A stretch of DNA of 64,000 bases from Clonostachys chloroleuca (lineage: Eukaryota; Ascomycota; Sordariomycetes; Hypocreales; Bionectriaceae), in assembly GCA_037952775.1 (NCBI GenBank), contig JBANAY010000003.1, forward strand, positions 8,618,001 to 8,682,000. Reading direction: 5' to 3'. Under the pieces are notes generated by a model that saw only the letters and a program-made list of their open reading frames with translations, did not search any database and was not told where the DNA came from. The position numbers and the translations under genes are program-made. This document shows, piece by piece, positions 1-10,880 of the stretch; the first letter of the stretch is position 1, and the number at the start of each line of letters is the position of its first letter.

Positions 1-1571
1 ATTGGGCTTTGACTCAGGGGCAGGCTCAGGCTCGGCTTTGATTTTCCTTGGGCTTTCGCGAATTGGTAAGGATGTTTGCTTCTTGGAGCCGGTCTTGCCC
101 TTGGCGGGTGCACCCCTTGTAGCCGACCTCGAGGAAGCACGGCTTGATACTCGCGAGGCTGCTCGGCTGGTGACGCTCTCCACTGCCTTGCCCTCCAGGT
201 AGGCTCTCGTATCCATGTTCTTGTTGCTAATTACGTTGTACAGATCTGTCTGCTCCTTGGTCATAGGGGCAAAAAGGACGTACTCGCGCTTTCTAGGGAG
301 ATACGCAGCCACATCTTGCTTGATTCGACGTAGCAGCAACGGCTGGAGAATCATATGGATCTTTTTGACCAAGTCATGCTTCATTTGGTCCCCAATGAAT
401 TCTTCTGTACCTTTTTCATCTTCGAGGTCTGAAAAGTCAAACCACGACTCGAAGGCTTCCCAGTCTGTGAAGATCGTAGGAAGGAGGAAATGAAGCAAAG
501 ACCAGAGTTCTTTTAGATTGTTTTGCAGGGGAGTTCCAGTGATTAACAACCGGGTGGCAGACGGGAACTGCCTCAATTGTTGGAAGAGCTTGGCGTCGGC
601 GTTCTTCATGCGATGACCTTCGTCCTAGATAGTGGCGTTAGAAGTCGCGAGGTGACAAGGGCCATTGGCGCCAGAATACGTACAATAATGATGAATTCCC
701 AGTTCACCTTGGACAAGCTGGCCTGTTCTCTCAAAACCATTTCGTACGAGGTGCAAACAACGGGGAATTGTGGCGTCGGTCGACCGTTTTTCAGATTCTT
801 CTGCAAATTGACCCTGAAGATCTTCTCGCGCTCTTCCTTTGTCCCGTGAAACATGACAACGGGAATTGACGGTACCCATTTATGGAATTCGTCCATCCAG
901 TTCGATAGGGTACTAAGTGGTGCCACAATCAGATGGGGACCTAAGTAGTCTTCTTGTTCTCGTAGTAGTGCGATCAGGGAAATGGTCTGTACGGTTTTGC
1001 CTGAGTAGGGTTAGCAATCATAGCACAGAAGCAATGGGGGAGAGGGCATGTCCTTACCAAGGCCCATCTCATCGGCTAGGATACCGCTCATTCCCTGAGA
1101 GCAAATTTCAAACATCCACGTGAGACCCTCCAGTTGGTAGTCACGCATGGTGCCTCCAACCATGCACTTGGGCTGCTTCGCCATCTCCAGATTATGCTCA
1201 CCCAGAGACTTCCCATCCAGGCTGCTGCCTACACGACCGAGGACCTGCGTCTTCTTGGTGAGAATGTCGCTGAAGGCAGCGCTTTTCTGTAGGAGCTCGT
1301 CCAGCTCTCGTGCCTTGGCCTCCCTCTCAGCCTTGGTTTCGGCCTTCTTCTTCTTCTTGTATGCTCGTTTTTTCCGGATTCCATCCTCTTTATCATTCTG
1401 CAGTCGTGCAGCCTCCTCTTCTTTTTCGAGGGCATCTTCATCTACCACATCGGGGCGCCTGGCTTTCATGTCGGGTGATCCGGACTTGACAGGAGGCGGC
1501 GAGCTTGGGACACTCGAGGAAATTCGGGACGGCGACATGATGGACTCTGCGTCTGACGAGGCCGAATCCAT
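1..1571 (-). CDS. SNF2-family chromatin remodelling ATPase, Lsh/HELLS/Irc5-like (5' part)
   Basis: DNA-dependent ATPase of the SNF2 superfamily, acting in the nucleus on chromatin. Exons as read are 1571-1058, 1000-684 and 624 to beyond the left edge; both introns are GT-AG. Residues 1-120 are acidic and basic, with a Lys-rich coiled stretch (about 65-100). The helicase core follows: the Walker A region reads DEMGLGKTVQT at about 168-178 across the first splice site, motif Ia is [12 protein letters not shown], the Walker B equivalent DEGH lies just after the second splice site (about 278-281), and motif III reads [11 protein letters not shown]. The QPLLLRRIK block that closes SNF2_N follows. 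The visible part ends in a Ser/Arg/Lys-rich insert, so the second RecA domain (Helicase_C) lies off the window. The start Met was chosen because stops close the frame upstream and the N-terminus resembles Lsh/Irc5-type proteins. The superfamily is certain; the subfamily is my judgement. Confidence 0.9.
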
Positions 1572-2044
1572 TGCGTGGCGGAGGAGAATATTATCGCTAC
1601 ATTAACCCTCCGGAAGGGTAGGCTTCGTCGATTGCGAGCTGTCGTGTCGCGGACAAAGCGGCCGATGATTAAGGTCGCCCCCGATCCAGGGATATCGATG
1701 ATGTAGTCGCTAATACCAATTGGGGGTAGGGCGAAAAAGAGAGCTCCCTTGAAGCACGGATGGGAGGACTGCAGGGTTCCCAAAAGGACTAAAAAGGGAT
1801 TAAAATATGACGAGTATACAAGAAAAAAGTGAGCGAAATCGATCAGAGGAGCAATTGGGACGGAATCCAAGAAGCAGGTGAAGCTGGGGTGACTTTTGGT
1901 ACTTGGTGGGGAGACGCGACCAGGCAGCGACGCGCTAAAAATCAATTTAAGGGCGTGGGTGCTGACGCGACTCGCACGCGAAGAAGCTGCCAAGTCACGG
2001 GGCATCAATCTACCTTACCCTATACTCGGGCTCGATTTTCAGCG
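1572..2044. other. 5' flank of the SNF2 gene, no gene seen
   Basis: Upstream region of the SNF2 gene. A 180-codon minus-strand frame crosses it but overlaps the SNF2 start, has low-complexity composition and no recognisable domain, so I treat it as chance. Confidence 0.5.
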
Positions 2045-2275
2045 TTGAATGCCTTGAGATTCTTTGTTGGCTTTCTCGAAGCGGCGAGCTGGCCCGGTCT
2101 TCACATCATGATTGGTACATGGTATCGAGACCACGAGATCAACCAGCGGAGCGGAATTTTCACTGCTGCCGACATCGCTGCCACAATGCTGTCTGGGTAT
2201 ATCCAGGCCGGTATATACGAGGCGATGGAAGGTCATTTGGGGGTGGAGGACAGAGAAGAGCGTCAATGTTTATGA
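2045..2275 (+). pseudogene. Remnant of an MFS anion:cation symporter (Dal5/allantoate-permease-like)
   Basis: About 75 codons read like the fourth and fifth membrane segments of fungal Dal5-type major facilitator transporters. Visible pieces are RFFVGFLEAASWPGLH, then GTWYRDHEINQRSGIF, then a hydrophobic stretch ending SGYIQAGIY. In the family this block is followed by a glycine/tryptophan loop and six more helices; here it runs into a stop at 2273-2275. No N-terminal helices precede it in any frame I could join. The next 500 bases give only short hydrophobic scraps. I conclude it is a decayed fragment rather than a working gene. An exon of an unusually divergent gene is the alternative, but flanking stops make that unlikely. 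Confidence 0.65.
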
Positions 2276-3314
2276 AGCGTCTTGAGGCTGATGACCGCCA
2301 ACGACTTGGTGACTCATTGTTGTTTGTCTCGCTCCTTATCCGTCTCTGGTTGAATAGGCCCATACTACTGCGGCCTACAAGATTGCCCTAATTCTTTTCG
2401 TATTCAAGAGAATCAATAGTTTCCTAATACTGGAGCCGAACCTGTTGCCAATGTTGCGGAACACAGCAATCGCCATTCTATCGGGCAAGGCATTTTGACG
2501 CTCCGTGGAAACCATGATTATCCGAAATATTCTATCCCAGTCGAGTCCATCACAGACTACACTATACTTCTGGTCTTTCTGGCCCACTGTCGTTGCTGAA
2601 CTTCCCTGCGGTGTTATTAGCGAGTACTTGCCCTACCTTATGGGCCGCCACGACGATGATATGCATACATTCGAGGCTGGATGCCAATGGACGCCTTCCA
2701 GTGCCCATCGGCAGCTCCTTAAGATTCCGTATCGCTACATCAAGTGATAGTAGCGCCTCTTTGTGTGTTATTTCTTTCAAACGCCGGCTTCATGGAGAAT
2801 ACATTTTGTAAGCTACCGCAGCAGCTCTATTCCCACGGTGGCGTCCAAACAACAAATGATAACTTAGGTAAATTGGTTTCGGACCAGAATTTCTCTCACA
2901 GAAGCACTTAAATGATCTACTCTCCGAGAACAGGTATCAGTAGTTGGTTATATGCCCATATCTGGCAACACGCCCATATTGAGTATGCTGAAGAATGGTT
3001 ACCTGCCCCGTCGACGCGAGGCGGAAAGCAAGGCCCAGACATTACAATCCAACCAAAATCGAAACAATCAAGACATGGATCACATAACCAATATTTTTCA
3101 TTTTATATGGAAGCAGCAATTGCTAGTTATTCAAAGAAGGCAAAGACTAACTATACGCTACAAGGCACATGCTAAAGACACTGTATTCTGTGCTCTTTTT
3201 TTTACACACCCATTTACCGTGATACTCCTTGATGCGATGGGTGCACCCAATGGAGAAGACTCGTCACAGAGATAAATCAATGCTGATATGGGGAGGGGCA
3301 ATTGCCAATTGCAG
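2276..3314. other. Intergenic stretch, no gene seen
   Basis: AT-leaning sequence with short open frames only. Some may be the far end of the decayed transporter, but no family motif is visible after about 2280. Confidence 0.4.
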
Positions 3315-3835
3315 AGCCCGCCGATGCATTACAAGATTTCGTCTCTCGAATCTTCTGCTTGTTCGAACTAGCACAACCCGCTGCTGAACTATATCCCTTC
3401 GTCTCTCGAGTCTTCCGCTTGTTCGACAGCTCAGTCCAACTAGCACAACTCGCCGATGCACTACAAGACTTCGGTCTCTCGACTCTTTTGTTTGCTTCGA
3501 CAGCTCAGTCCAGCCAGATACAACCCGCCGATGCACGATGTGCGTTAGTGTCTCGAAGTCTCCAGTCTGCTCCTCAACAGCTCAGTACAGCCGGACACAA
3601 CCCAGCAATGCATTATGTCTTCGTCTCTCGAGTCTTCCCTTCACTGAGACAGTTCAGTACGCGTGTGAGAGTTCGAGTAACTTGAATCACATAGAAAAAC
3701 AGCAATGGAAGGTGCCAGACGTGACATCTCAGCACAAGAACTCACCGACAGCTCAGTATAGCTGGACACAACCCACTAATACACTACATACTTGAGCATC
3801 TCGAAGCCGTCAGTTTGCCCTGACAGCCCAACTTT
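3315..3835. repeat. Degenerate 72-77 bp tandem repeat, about six to seven copies
   Basis: Units open with a version of CAACCCGCCGATGCA, continue through TTCGTCTCTCGAGTCTTC and close with CAGCTCAGTCCAACTAGCA. Unit starts fall at about 3315 (partial), 3374, 3446, 3521, 3598 and 3769, giving spacings of 72, 75 and 77 bp, then one longer interval of 171 bp holding a diverged unit. Because the unit length is not always a multiple of three, the plus-strand open frame across it does not keep one peptide repeat. I therefore read it as a minisatellite, not a protein. Confidence 0.8.
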
Positions 3836-3996
3836 AGTCAAGTTTTTCGGTGACAACATCCGATTTTTCTCTTCAGTTTCTGCTCCATTCCGATCTAGGA
3901 GGCCACTCTCCCGACGTTAGCACTACCTTCCGTGCTGCCTTTGCAACACATATAACGACGATCATTCGTCGTGTGTGCTCTCATGTTCCGGATATT

Positions 3997-4072
3997 GTTT
4001 CATGGTCTGGGTGCTGTTTTATGGTCTGAATATCGTTTCATGGTCTGGGGAGTGTTTTATGGTTCGGATATT
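3997..4072. repeat. Four exact-length 19-bp tandem units
   Basis: Units start at 3997, 4016, 4035 and 4054, each beginning GTTT(C/T)ATGGT. Odd units read GTTTCATGGTCTGG and even units GTTTTATGGT, so a 38-bp higher-order repeat is present. A partial copy precedes 3997. Confidence 0.8.
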
Positions 4073-4728
4073 GGTTATTGAACAAATTGGAGAAGCAAAG
4101 GGTTCTTTTCTTTACAGCATTAACCTTCGCGGTTGGTGTATGATCATCAGGATGATAACGTCGTTAATTCGTTGAAAAACAAGAATTATTTGATTGTAAT
4201 ATGAGGAAAGAAAAAAGTCTGGGACATTCTGTACAGCTACAAGAGACATCGGAGCCACACGCGATATGGATAGGTTGTCACATTTCATGTAACTAAAAAT
4301 GTAGAATAGATTTTGATACCATTGGAAAATTAAAGCCTCTATTTTGAGATTATACTCCAGTAATGTTCCCCGGAATAACCGGAGATTGCGAGAACTGTGC
4401 CGAAACTTCCAACCACCACAGCGCGATATTCGACCTGCTGAAGCATTTTCCCGCGGCACACAGCCTCTTCTTGATAGTTTGGGCTTATGAGCCCGTAGGT
4501 GCCGAGCCCGAACGTCCACCACCTACGCCTCCAGCGGGGACTATGACTTCTTTCTGGAAAAAGGTGCCGCGCAGGAGAGATGGCGAGCCGAGCGCCCATA
4601 TCTCTTCGAGTCGCTATATTGCGCCGAAAGTAGAGAGGAGGTTGCAAGTGGCGGAGACCCAGGTTCGGGCGTCGAATTTCGTCATAATATCGAAGCAATT
4701 AACCCAGTACTAAACACAATGTTCAGCT
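4073..4728. other. Intergenic stretch, two opposed open frames of doubtful meaning
   Basis: Frames of 116 codons (plus, 4363-4713) and 119 codons (minus, 4698-4339) overlap on opposite strands. Neither has a recognisable domain, signal peptide or spliced extension. I would not annotate either without homologues. Confidence 0.3.
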
Positions 4729-5535
4729 AAATTCAACCCCCCAAGTTCCCACTTTCTAAGAAATCCAAGTTTAAATGCCAGGACAAGACGATTCCTCTCA
4801 GCCGTACTGCTTTGTATAGCAGTCCACGCCATGGGGGAGATCATCAGTCATGAGATGTATCACAACTGGAATGATGAGAGCATGCGGGATAACCCAGCTT
4901 GACAACACTTAACGGCTGTCTTCAATGATGGAGACGCTTCTTTGTTCAATCGTAGATTTTCCAATTAGACTATAATTCAATGCCTTCAAAGCAGCCCTAA
5001 GGGCAGGTGAGGCTGCCTGGGGGAGCCAGGGTGATTGGGATCTGACTTACCTGCTTGAGACAGCTTGAGCCTATAGCTGTTAATCGTGTTCTTAAGGGTC
5101 ATGGTAAATAAAATCAGGGGAAAAGAAATACATTCCGCCCTTCTGTCAATCACTCTGTTCATGACTCCGAGGTGGCTACGGAGTAGTTTTTGGAACCTAC
5201 AGTTGATTCTGGAGTCCAACAAGGAAACAAGAAAGGTACTATAGAAAAAGGAAGGGCGCATTGGATATGACGTAGATAGGATCCTATACTTCCCACAGTA
5301 TTGGTCGTATGTGTTGGTCGAGAAGATCTCGAGATATAAGTATCCAAGTAATATGGCTAATAAGACGCTCCCAAGAGCATTGTTCTCCCGAAACTTGGGC
5401 GTTAACAAACAGATTTTGCTAAGACCAGAAAGCTTAAAGATCATCTAACGATGCAGGTTCCCCCAGGCAGAGATATCAGAAAGCTTCTACTCAAGTAAGT
5501 CCAAGTGGGAACTTGTTTGGGGAAGTTAAATTGAC
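4729..5535. mobile_element. Possible small non-autonomous element with inverted ends
   Basis: A perfect 13-bp inverted repeat joins CAAGTTCCCACTT at 4742-4754 to its complement at 5503-5515. Similarity continues outwards: AAATTCAACCCCCC on the left against the complement of GGGGAAGTTAAATT on the right, with small gaps. The interior is about 750 bp with one 152-codon minus-strand frame (5444-4986) showing no transposase motif. This fits a MITE-like or internally deleted DNA element. I cannot point to a clean target-site duplication, so chance inverted repeats remain possible. Confidence 0.35.
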
Positions 5536-6194
5536 CGGCCATTAGAAAGGCTACGCATACGTAGGCTGTTTGGGTTTGATGGCTTACCGGTGCCGCTTCT
5601 GTCCTCGTGAACAGGACACTACGCTGGGCTTTACGACACCCCCCAAACGAGTTGGCTTGATCCTCTGAGCAATATTCTAGAGAAATGTGTCTTATGGATT
5701 GATCAATTTGCTAATACTGACGATTTTATATGATGCTGATTGCGTAAAGGAGGATCAGCTCCATTTTCGATATTTATTTTCAATACTAGGTATGCTGAAA
5801 AACAAAGGTTTTCGCGAGCAAAGTTTTGAGGCGTTTGCCCGGCAGCAGCCTCATAAAACCTTGATTTCTTTGTGACTCGATTGTAGAACTCCAAGGGTTC
5901 TCTCCATGATTATTTAAAGGCAGCCATTCTCCTTGCTCCCAGTTCAAAACTTACACCTCTCAACCCACACACACAACACAACACCTACGCGCACCAGTCA
6001 GACTCAGAAGTACGACTTCTCTCAGTATCAATTTTTCCACTTTAAAACCTCAAATACCTATCTCAACGACCCGCGGAATCCTGAATAGCTCGAGAACAGG
6101 ACAGTTGTCTCCATCAGCAACATAAGCACAAACAGAATCGGCACCACATCACCTAAAAAACAGCACATTTATCTGCTCCACAACGTTATTCACT
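5536..6194. other. Upstream region of the small membrane protein gene
   Basis: No gene seen up to about 5900. From about 5940 to 6190 the plus strand is rich in CA and pyrimidines and free of ATG near the start, as expected of a fungal core promoter and 5' leader. Confidence 0.4.
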
Positions 6195-6792
6195 ATGGAT
6201 GTTCTATCTTCCGCCCTGGATGTTATAACTAACCAGGACAATTGGTTCTGCGTCGTTATCGATTTCATTCCCATCATTATCCCGACGCTGTATGGCATCG
6301 TTCTATCGCCCAGCAAGATTCCCATTGCGCCCTCCCATCTGAGCGAAGATGAGCGCGTATGGCACTATGTCGCACATTGGCGATCCTGGAGCTTATTCGC
6401 ATGCTGTATTATCTCATGTGTCACGACAGGCGCACTAAGAGCAATCAGGTATCGGGATAAATCTTGGCTATTCCCCTATAATCCCCATATCTCTTGGTGG
6501 CCGAAAAACTTTCTGGGGGGATGTCTTCTCTATGGCGCTATAATTTCGTTCTTTTTATACCCATCGATTGTACCGTAGGGATGCGATCATAAGTGAAAGA
6601 AGGCAAAGAAGACGGAAGGAAAAGGAAATGGAGAAGGAGAAGAAGCGAAGGAATCGGCCACGGTGGCCGTCATTCCAAAAGCACAAGCGGATATGGATCA
6701 CTCGAGGAGAGTTTGAGAAAGGGTGAGTATCCCGAAGGCGCCGAAGCGTTTCTCTGATGTAACGTCTTCGTAGTGGGATCCCCGTATCTTAA
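6195..6792 (+). CDS. Small three-helix membrane protein, unknown function (apparent frameshift)
   Basis: I do not recognise a named family. The first frame gives 127 residues with hydrophobic segments at about 18-38, 63-85 and 103-124, then a stop at 6576. The next frame continues directly as a strongly basic tail (RRDAIISERRQRRRKEKE and onward, about 50 residues) up to a GTGAGT donor at 6723; the acceptor ends at 6773 and a last short exon stops at 6790-6792. Dropping one T from the T run at 6552-6556 joins everything into a 181-residue protein with a cytoplasm-like basic tail. An alternative is an intron 6449-6578 (GTATCG to TAG) that would remove the third helix; I prefer the frameshift because the removed part looks like good membrane-protein sequence. 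Confidence 0.5.
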
Positions 6793-7008
6793 TGTCCAGG
6801 GAGAGAAACTCATGGATATTTCTAATTTCTTAAATACTACTGGGCTCTGACATTGATGAAAATCAACGAGGCGCTGATATCAAGTAATTCAATTGTTCTC
6901 ATCGGTAAATCACGTGATGATTAGCTTCGTCTTTATATTAGTCCCGAGCAACCCCAACCCGTTTCTCCCAAGTAGGATCTGGTATCGTGATTGTTACCCG
7001 CATTCGCC

Positions 7009-8644
7009 ATGCCTGAGGAGAAATTTCAATTTATTGGCCAAAGCGGCCAGTTTAGCCAAGATACACAGGCGACAAATAAAGTCGTCAGAGCGCATGTGAT
7101 GCGCCGATACAGGCGCCAGCAAAAGAAAAACCAACCAGTGTCGCCCCCTGGAAACATCAATACGGGACTGAGAAGGGGATCTGGCACGACTGTGTCGTCA
7201 GATCCATGGCCTCAACCAAGCCCAGGAAGTGCCGCGGCGGATTTCGTGATCAGCGAAGATCCAATCTCAGACTCTGTTGCGGCATACAAATCAAATTCTC
7301 CACTGAGTGTCCAGACCTGGCTGGATGGTGAACTCGATCCCTTTTCCAGCTTGCCCGTAGCGGCTGACTCGCATTCGCTCATGCTCCTTCATCAAAGTCA
7401 GCTCTTCTCCCAGTGCCCCGATCACAGGCCATGACTGATATTCCCCACAGACGCAAATTCTTTCATTCGAACTTCGGTCCATTCAGATCCGAGTGAAACT
7501 TATCGAAGCGTGTGTAGCAAGAACCCTGCGTGGCTCTTCATGCATCTGTTTTATGCCGCCTCACGATTCTCGAAGGCCTTAGGAGATTCTTCCTCCGTCG
7601 CACCATATTACCTGCTGCAATCTATATCAGCAATAAATAAGAGCATCACTACATCACCAGAAATGATTGACGATGCAACCATTGCTACTGTGGCATGCAT
7701 AGCCAACGTGGAGGTATGTTGAGAGGCGATGAGCTTGAAAGAGTCGTCCTATACTGACGATGCAGAACCTCAACGGACGGCCTTCAAATTCCATCATCCA
7801 CATAAATGGCTTACGACAGATGGTACAAATGAGGGGTGGCCTGGAAAATCTAGGCATGCGAGGCATCCTACGTCGGATGGTATTATGGTAAGTCATTGAG
7901 GCAAAACGGTGTTTCATTGCGTATGTATTGTAACACATCAAAAGGTCAGACCTCCTCGCAAGCTTAAACTCCAGAACCGCACCTTATTTTCCTGCCTACA
8001 ATACTGAGAAGCCGTTTCAACTGTGGCAGTTCACTCCAGTCGACAGCCGAGATAAATATCGACTCACACTTAACAAATCTTGGGCAAATATGACCACCAG
8101 GAAGCATCAGGTCAACATCTACGAGCTGCTACTTTCTTTGCACGAGCTGTCTACCTTTCTCAATTTGATTGGCAACCGTCCACTCCCATGGGATGCCTAC
8201 TATCCCGACAGGGTGTACGAGGTTGAGTACTGCATATTATTATCGCAATTCGACGACAGTCTTGTCACCCAACTGGATGCTACGGCTGGTATTGGGCAAC
8301 TTCTGCTCCACGCTGCTCTCCTCTTCATCTACACCAATCTTCGAGAGACGCCTGTAGGAGGACGCATACGACGCAAGCTGCTCTTCCGCCTGACATGTGC
8401 TCTTGATTGTATTGATCTGTCATTTCACTCCCAGACATTTTGCCCAGAGATTCTCTGGGCATTGCTCATTGGGACTCTCGCGGCTACGGACCAAGGGCAA
8501 GCAGATCTTCTAAGTGCAGCCAAGAGAATATGTATCGAAAATGGGATTCACACGTGGACCGAAGTTATGGAACAACTGGAAGCTATGCCATCGCTGGTAG
8601 AAAGTTGCATGGTAAAATGTATGAACCTATGGATGGATCCTTGA
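7009..8644 (+). CDS. Fungal transcription-factor-like protein, no zinc cluster
   Basis: Four exons, 7009-7396, 7451-7713, 7766-7887 and 7945-8644, splice to 490 residues with consistent phases and GT-AG borders. The N-terminus (MPEEKFQFIG, then HVMRRYRRQQK) is the pattern of fungal proteins carrying a Fungal_trans_2-type domain without a DNA-binding finger. The middle and C-terminal parts are helical with WLFMHLFYAASRF and a conserved-looking LRQMVQMRGGLENLG segment. No Cys6 cluster, bZIP or Myb motif is visible. Such proteins are usually annotated as transcription-factor-like with unproven function. The start at 7009 was preferred to upstream near-cognate codons. Confidence 0.75.
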
Positions 8645-8757
8645 ATGCATGAGACAATTTACAGCAGATTTTAAATAAATAAAACAGCCATGAAATATAA
8701 TGCGATGGGGTTGTTTCTCTAGGAATGTAAATGCTGATAATGCAGGGGACCCAAATT

Positions 8758-10201
8758 CTAAGCCTTTTTCTTAAGAACTGTCTTGATGCTGTTCATCTTG
8801 TTAGTGCGCGAAAGAGGGTGGACGATGGGAGGAGATTCAGTCTTACCGTCTTAACCCTTCGTCAACAACTTCCGGAGGCTGAGTATAGACAACTCTGTAC
8901 CAGCCTTGCCTACCGTGTTCTTCCTTGGGGTGAAGAAAGACACCGGCGTCAAGAAGCTTCTGGGAGAGGTCGAACTCGGGGTCTTCCGCACTTTGATCAA
9001 GGTACGGAGAAAGGTCAACGTAAACGAAGAAACCTGCGTTGGCCGGTAGGTAATTAATACCCAATTCCCTCAGCCCCGCGGTGACATGCTGATAGGCTTC
9101 CCCAATTCTACGGCGCGTATTGGAGATAAACTGGGTGCACCAGTCTCGGCTGCTTAGCATCGCCGTGGCTATCGCGACGGACGCACCGGAAGGATTGTGG
9201 AAACGCATTGTCATTTGTATGAGCTTCAGCATCGGCTCGCTTCGCGTTATCAGGCAGCCGAGACGGAGCCCGGCCGCACCGAAATCTTTGCTGAATCCGT
9301 ATATGACATGAAGCAGCTCGTCATCTAGATACCCGGGCTCAATTGATAAGACGGACGTGAACACGGGCAAGTCACTGCTGAAAACAGACGTGGCGTATAT
9401 CTCGTCGCTGATGAGATGGAGTCGGTTCTTCTGGCAGAACCTCATGATCTCGATGAGCGTTTCCCTGGGATAGCAGCGCCCAACAGGATTGTTGGGGTTG
9501 ACAATGAGAAGGGCTCGTATCTGTACACCAGCGGCACGAGACTCGGCCAATGCCTTGTCCAACGCGTTGATCACGTCGACGTCAAACGAGTTCTCGGCAG
9601 TTGTATCAGCATACACCATCTTGAGGCCGGCTTTATTTCCAAAGTCGAGCTCGAACCGTCCGTATACGGGTTTAGAGGTCAGGATACCGTCATGGGGATT
9701 TCCCACTGCCCAGCCTAGGATCTCGTGCATGGCGGTTGCGGCACCGGTGACCCGAATCTTACTTCCGTCCAGTGGTCGAGAGGGCTGGAAGTATTCGTTC
9801 ACATGCTGGGCTATCACGGCTGGTAATTCAGGTCCACCGGCCGTACTGTAGCCGTAGCTGAAGACTGATTTCGGAAAGGTGACCTTGGAAGTATTAGGCG
9901 CCGTTTTGGAAGATATGTTTGGAAAAGGGGCAAACTTCGCCGTTGTCGGGACTCAGCGAGGATTATTACTCACATAGTCCTTCGTGAAATCCTCAAGATC
10001 TTGATGCACAAGAGCCTAAAAATCCGATTAACATGTGGACGTGTTGGCTAGACCATGGGCACTTACATTCTCAGCAGTGCCAAAAGAGACCAGGCCTGAC
10101 GGATTGTCGATGGGCGAGTAGGTTCCTCGTGGAGCCCATCGCCAAGGCAAATCCAGGTCGCGAACCAGGTCTGTCGCGCGGGAGGAGAGGAAGTTGGCCA
10201 T
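8758..10201 (-). CDS. PLP-dependent aminotransferase class I/II, ACC-synthase-like
   Basis: Four exons: 10201-10067, 10015-9974 (42 nt), 9883-8847 and 8788-8758 (31 nt). The family covers 1-aminocyclopropane-1-carboxylate synthases and related fungal PLP enzymes acting on S-adenosylmethionine or amino acids. Motifs: FSYGYSTAGGPELPAV near the N-terminal third, NPNNPVGRCY, HLISDEIYA, and the PLP-lysine region YGFSKDFGAAGLRLG, where K of SKD forms the Schiff base; the arginine of GLRLG follows. The ending EGLRRIKTVL is typical. The product is about 415 residues, near the usual 430-480. The start at 10201 was chosen as the first Met giving a family-like N-terminus; an in-frame Met lies upstream near 10270. 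It is transcribed away from a methionine-permease-like gene, which suggests a shared role in methionine-derived metabolism. True ACC formation is not shown by the sequence. Confidence 0.85.
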
Positions 10202-10640
10202 CTTGATAGCGGGTTGAGGTGTGATTTGCTTGGAATGCTGAGAGGCAAGAGAGGGGAAGAGACGGGTCATAAGGTCACTTAATTGCTGGCTGACCCAGCC
10301 AACAACGAGGATTCCCGCCCATCTCCAGGATGATGCCCGTGTACAAATAAACCACAGTCGTCTCGCCGATGTACGGAGATACGCCTCATTGGCCAATTGT
10401 GGTCCAACCAGGGAGAAGGAAACTTATCACTCCACCATTACCCAAAATGGATAATGCTGATCCCTGTCAACCCCACAAAGTAAAGTAGATGGTTCAAGAT
10501 AACATGAGTCAAACGACGACCTCTGAGATAAGTCTAACGAACTTTGCACCGCTGGGCTTTCTTCTGTGATGATACCTGCTCACTTGGGCAACGAGTCAAG
10601 CCCTCCCTCACTACAGTAGGTCAGACGCCCCTCAACGTCC

Positions 10641-10661
10641 TGCTTAGACGTAGTCTAAGCA
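10641..10661. promoter_or_regulatory. Perfect inverted repeat TGCTTAGAC-GTA-GTCTAAGCA
   Basis: Nine-base arms with a 3-base spacer, 220 bp before the permease start and 440 bp before the PLP enzyme start. The shape fits a dimeric regulator site; the binding protein is unknown. Confidence 0.55.
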
Positions 10662-10670
10662 GAGAGATAA

Positions 10671-10686
10671 GGATCGAGCTCGATCC
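10671..10686. promoter_or_regulatory. Perfect 16-bp palindrome GGATCGAGCTCGATCC
   Basis: Uninterrupted dyad 9 bp downstream of the first inverted repeat. Two adjacent perfect dyads inside one divergent promoter are unlikely to be chance, but function is inferred only. Confidence 0.5.
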
Positions 10687-10880
10687 ATGTGACGAGGCGT
10701 TCTTCTTCCCAAAAGAGTGAATGCTCAAGGGACCTTGGGGGCTTGTCTCCTACGACTTGATAAGCGGCATGGTATAAATCCCTCCAAAGCCACCCTCGAG
10801 AAAGTCATTTCGTTTTCTTTCTACAACTGTCTACTTAGCACCTAGGCTAGTTGATAATTATTTCCTGCCATCATTACTAT

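Larger units (their letters stand above)
10202..10880. promoter_or_regulatory. Shared divergent promoter of the PLP enzyme and the permease
   Basis: About 680 bp between two opposite starts. It holds two perfect palindromes (listed separately) and a TATA-like TATAAAT at 10773-10779, about 105 bp before the permease start. Divergent arrangement plus palindromic sites suggests a common regulator. Confidence 0.6.

Noticed and set aside
1466..2008. 180-codon minus-strand frame over the SNF2 5' end
   Set aside because: Overlaps the SNF2 start in another frame and has no domain; composition is that of untranslated DNA.
4339..4713. Opposed 116- and 119-codon frames
   Set aside because: No motif on either strand and no splicing that improves them.
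6449..6578. Intron removing the third helix of the small membrane protein
   Set aside because: Splice signals are possible, but it would delete good membrane-protein sequence; a one-base T-run error explains the data more simply. Kept as an alternative only.
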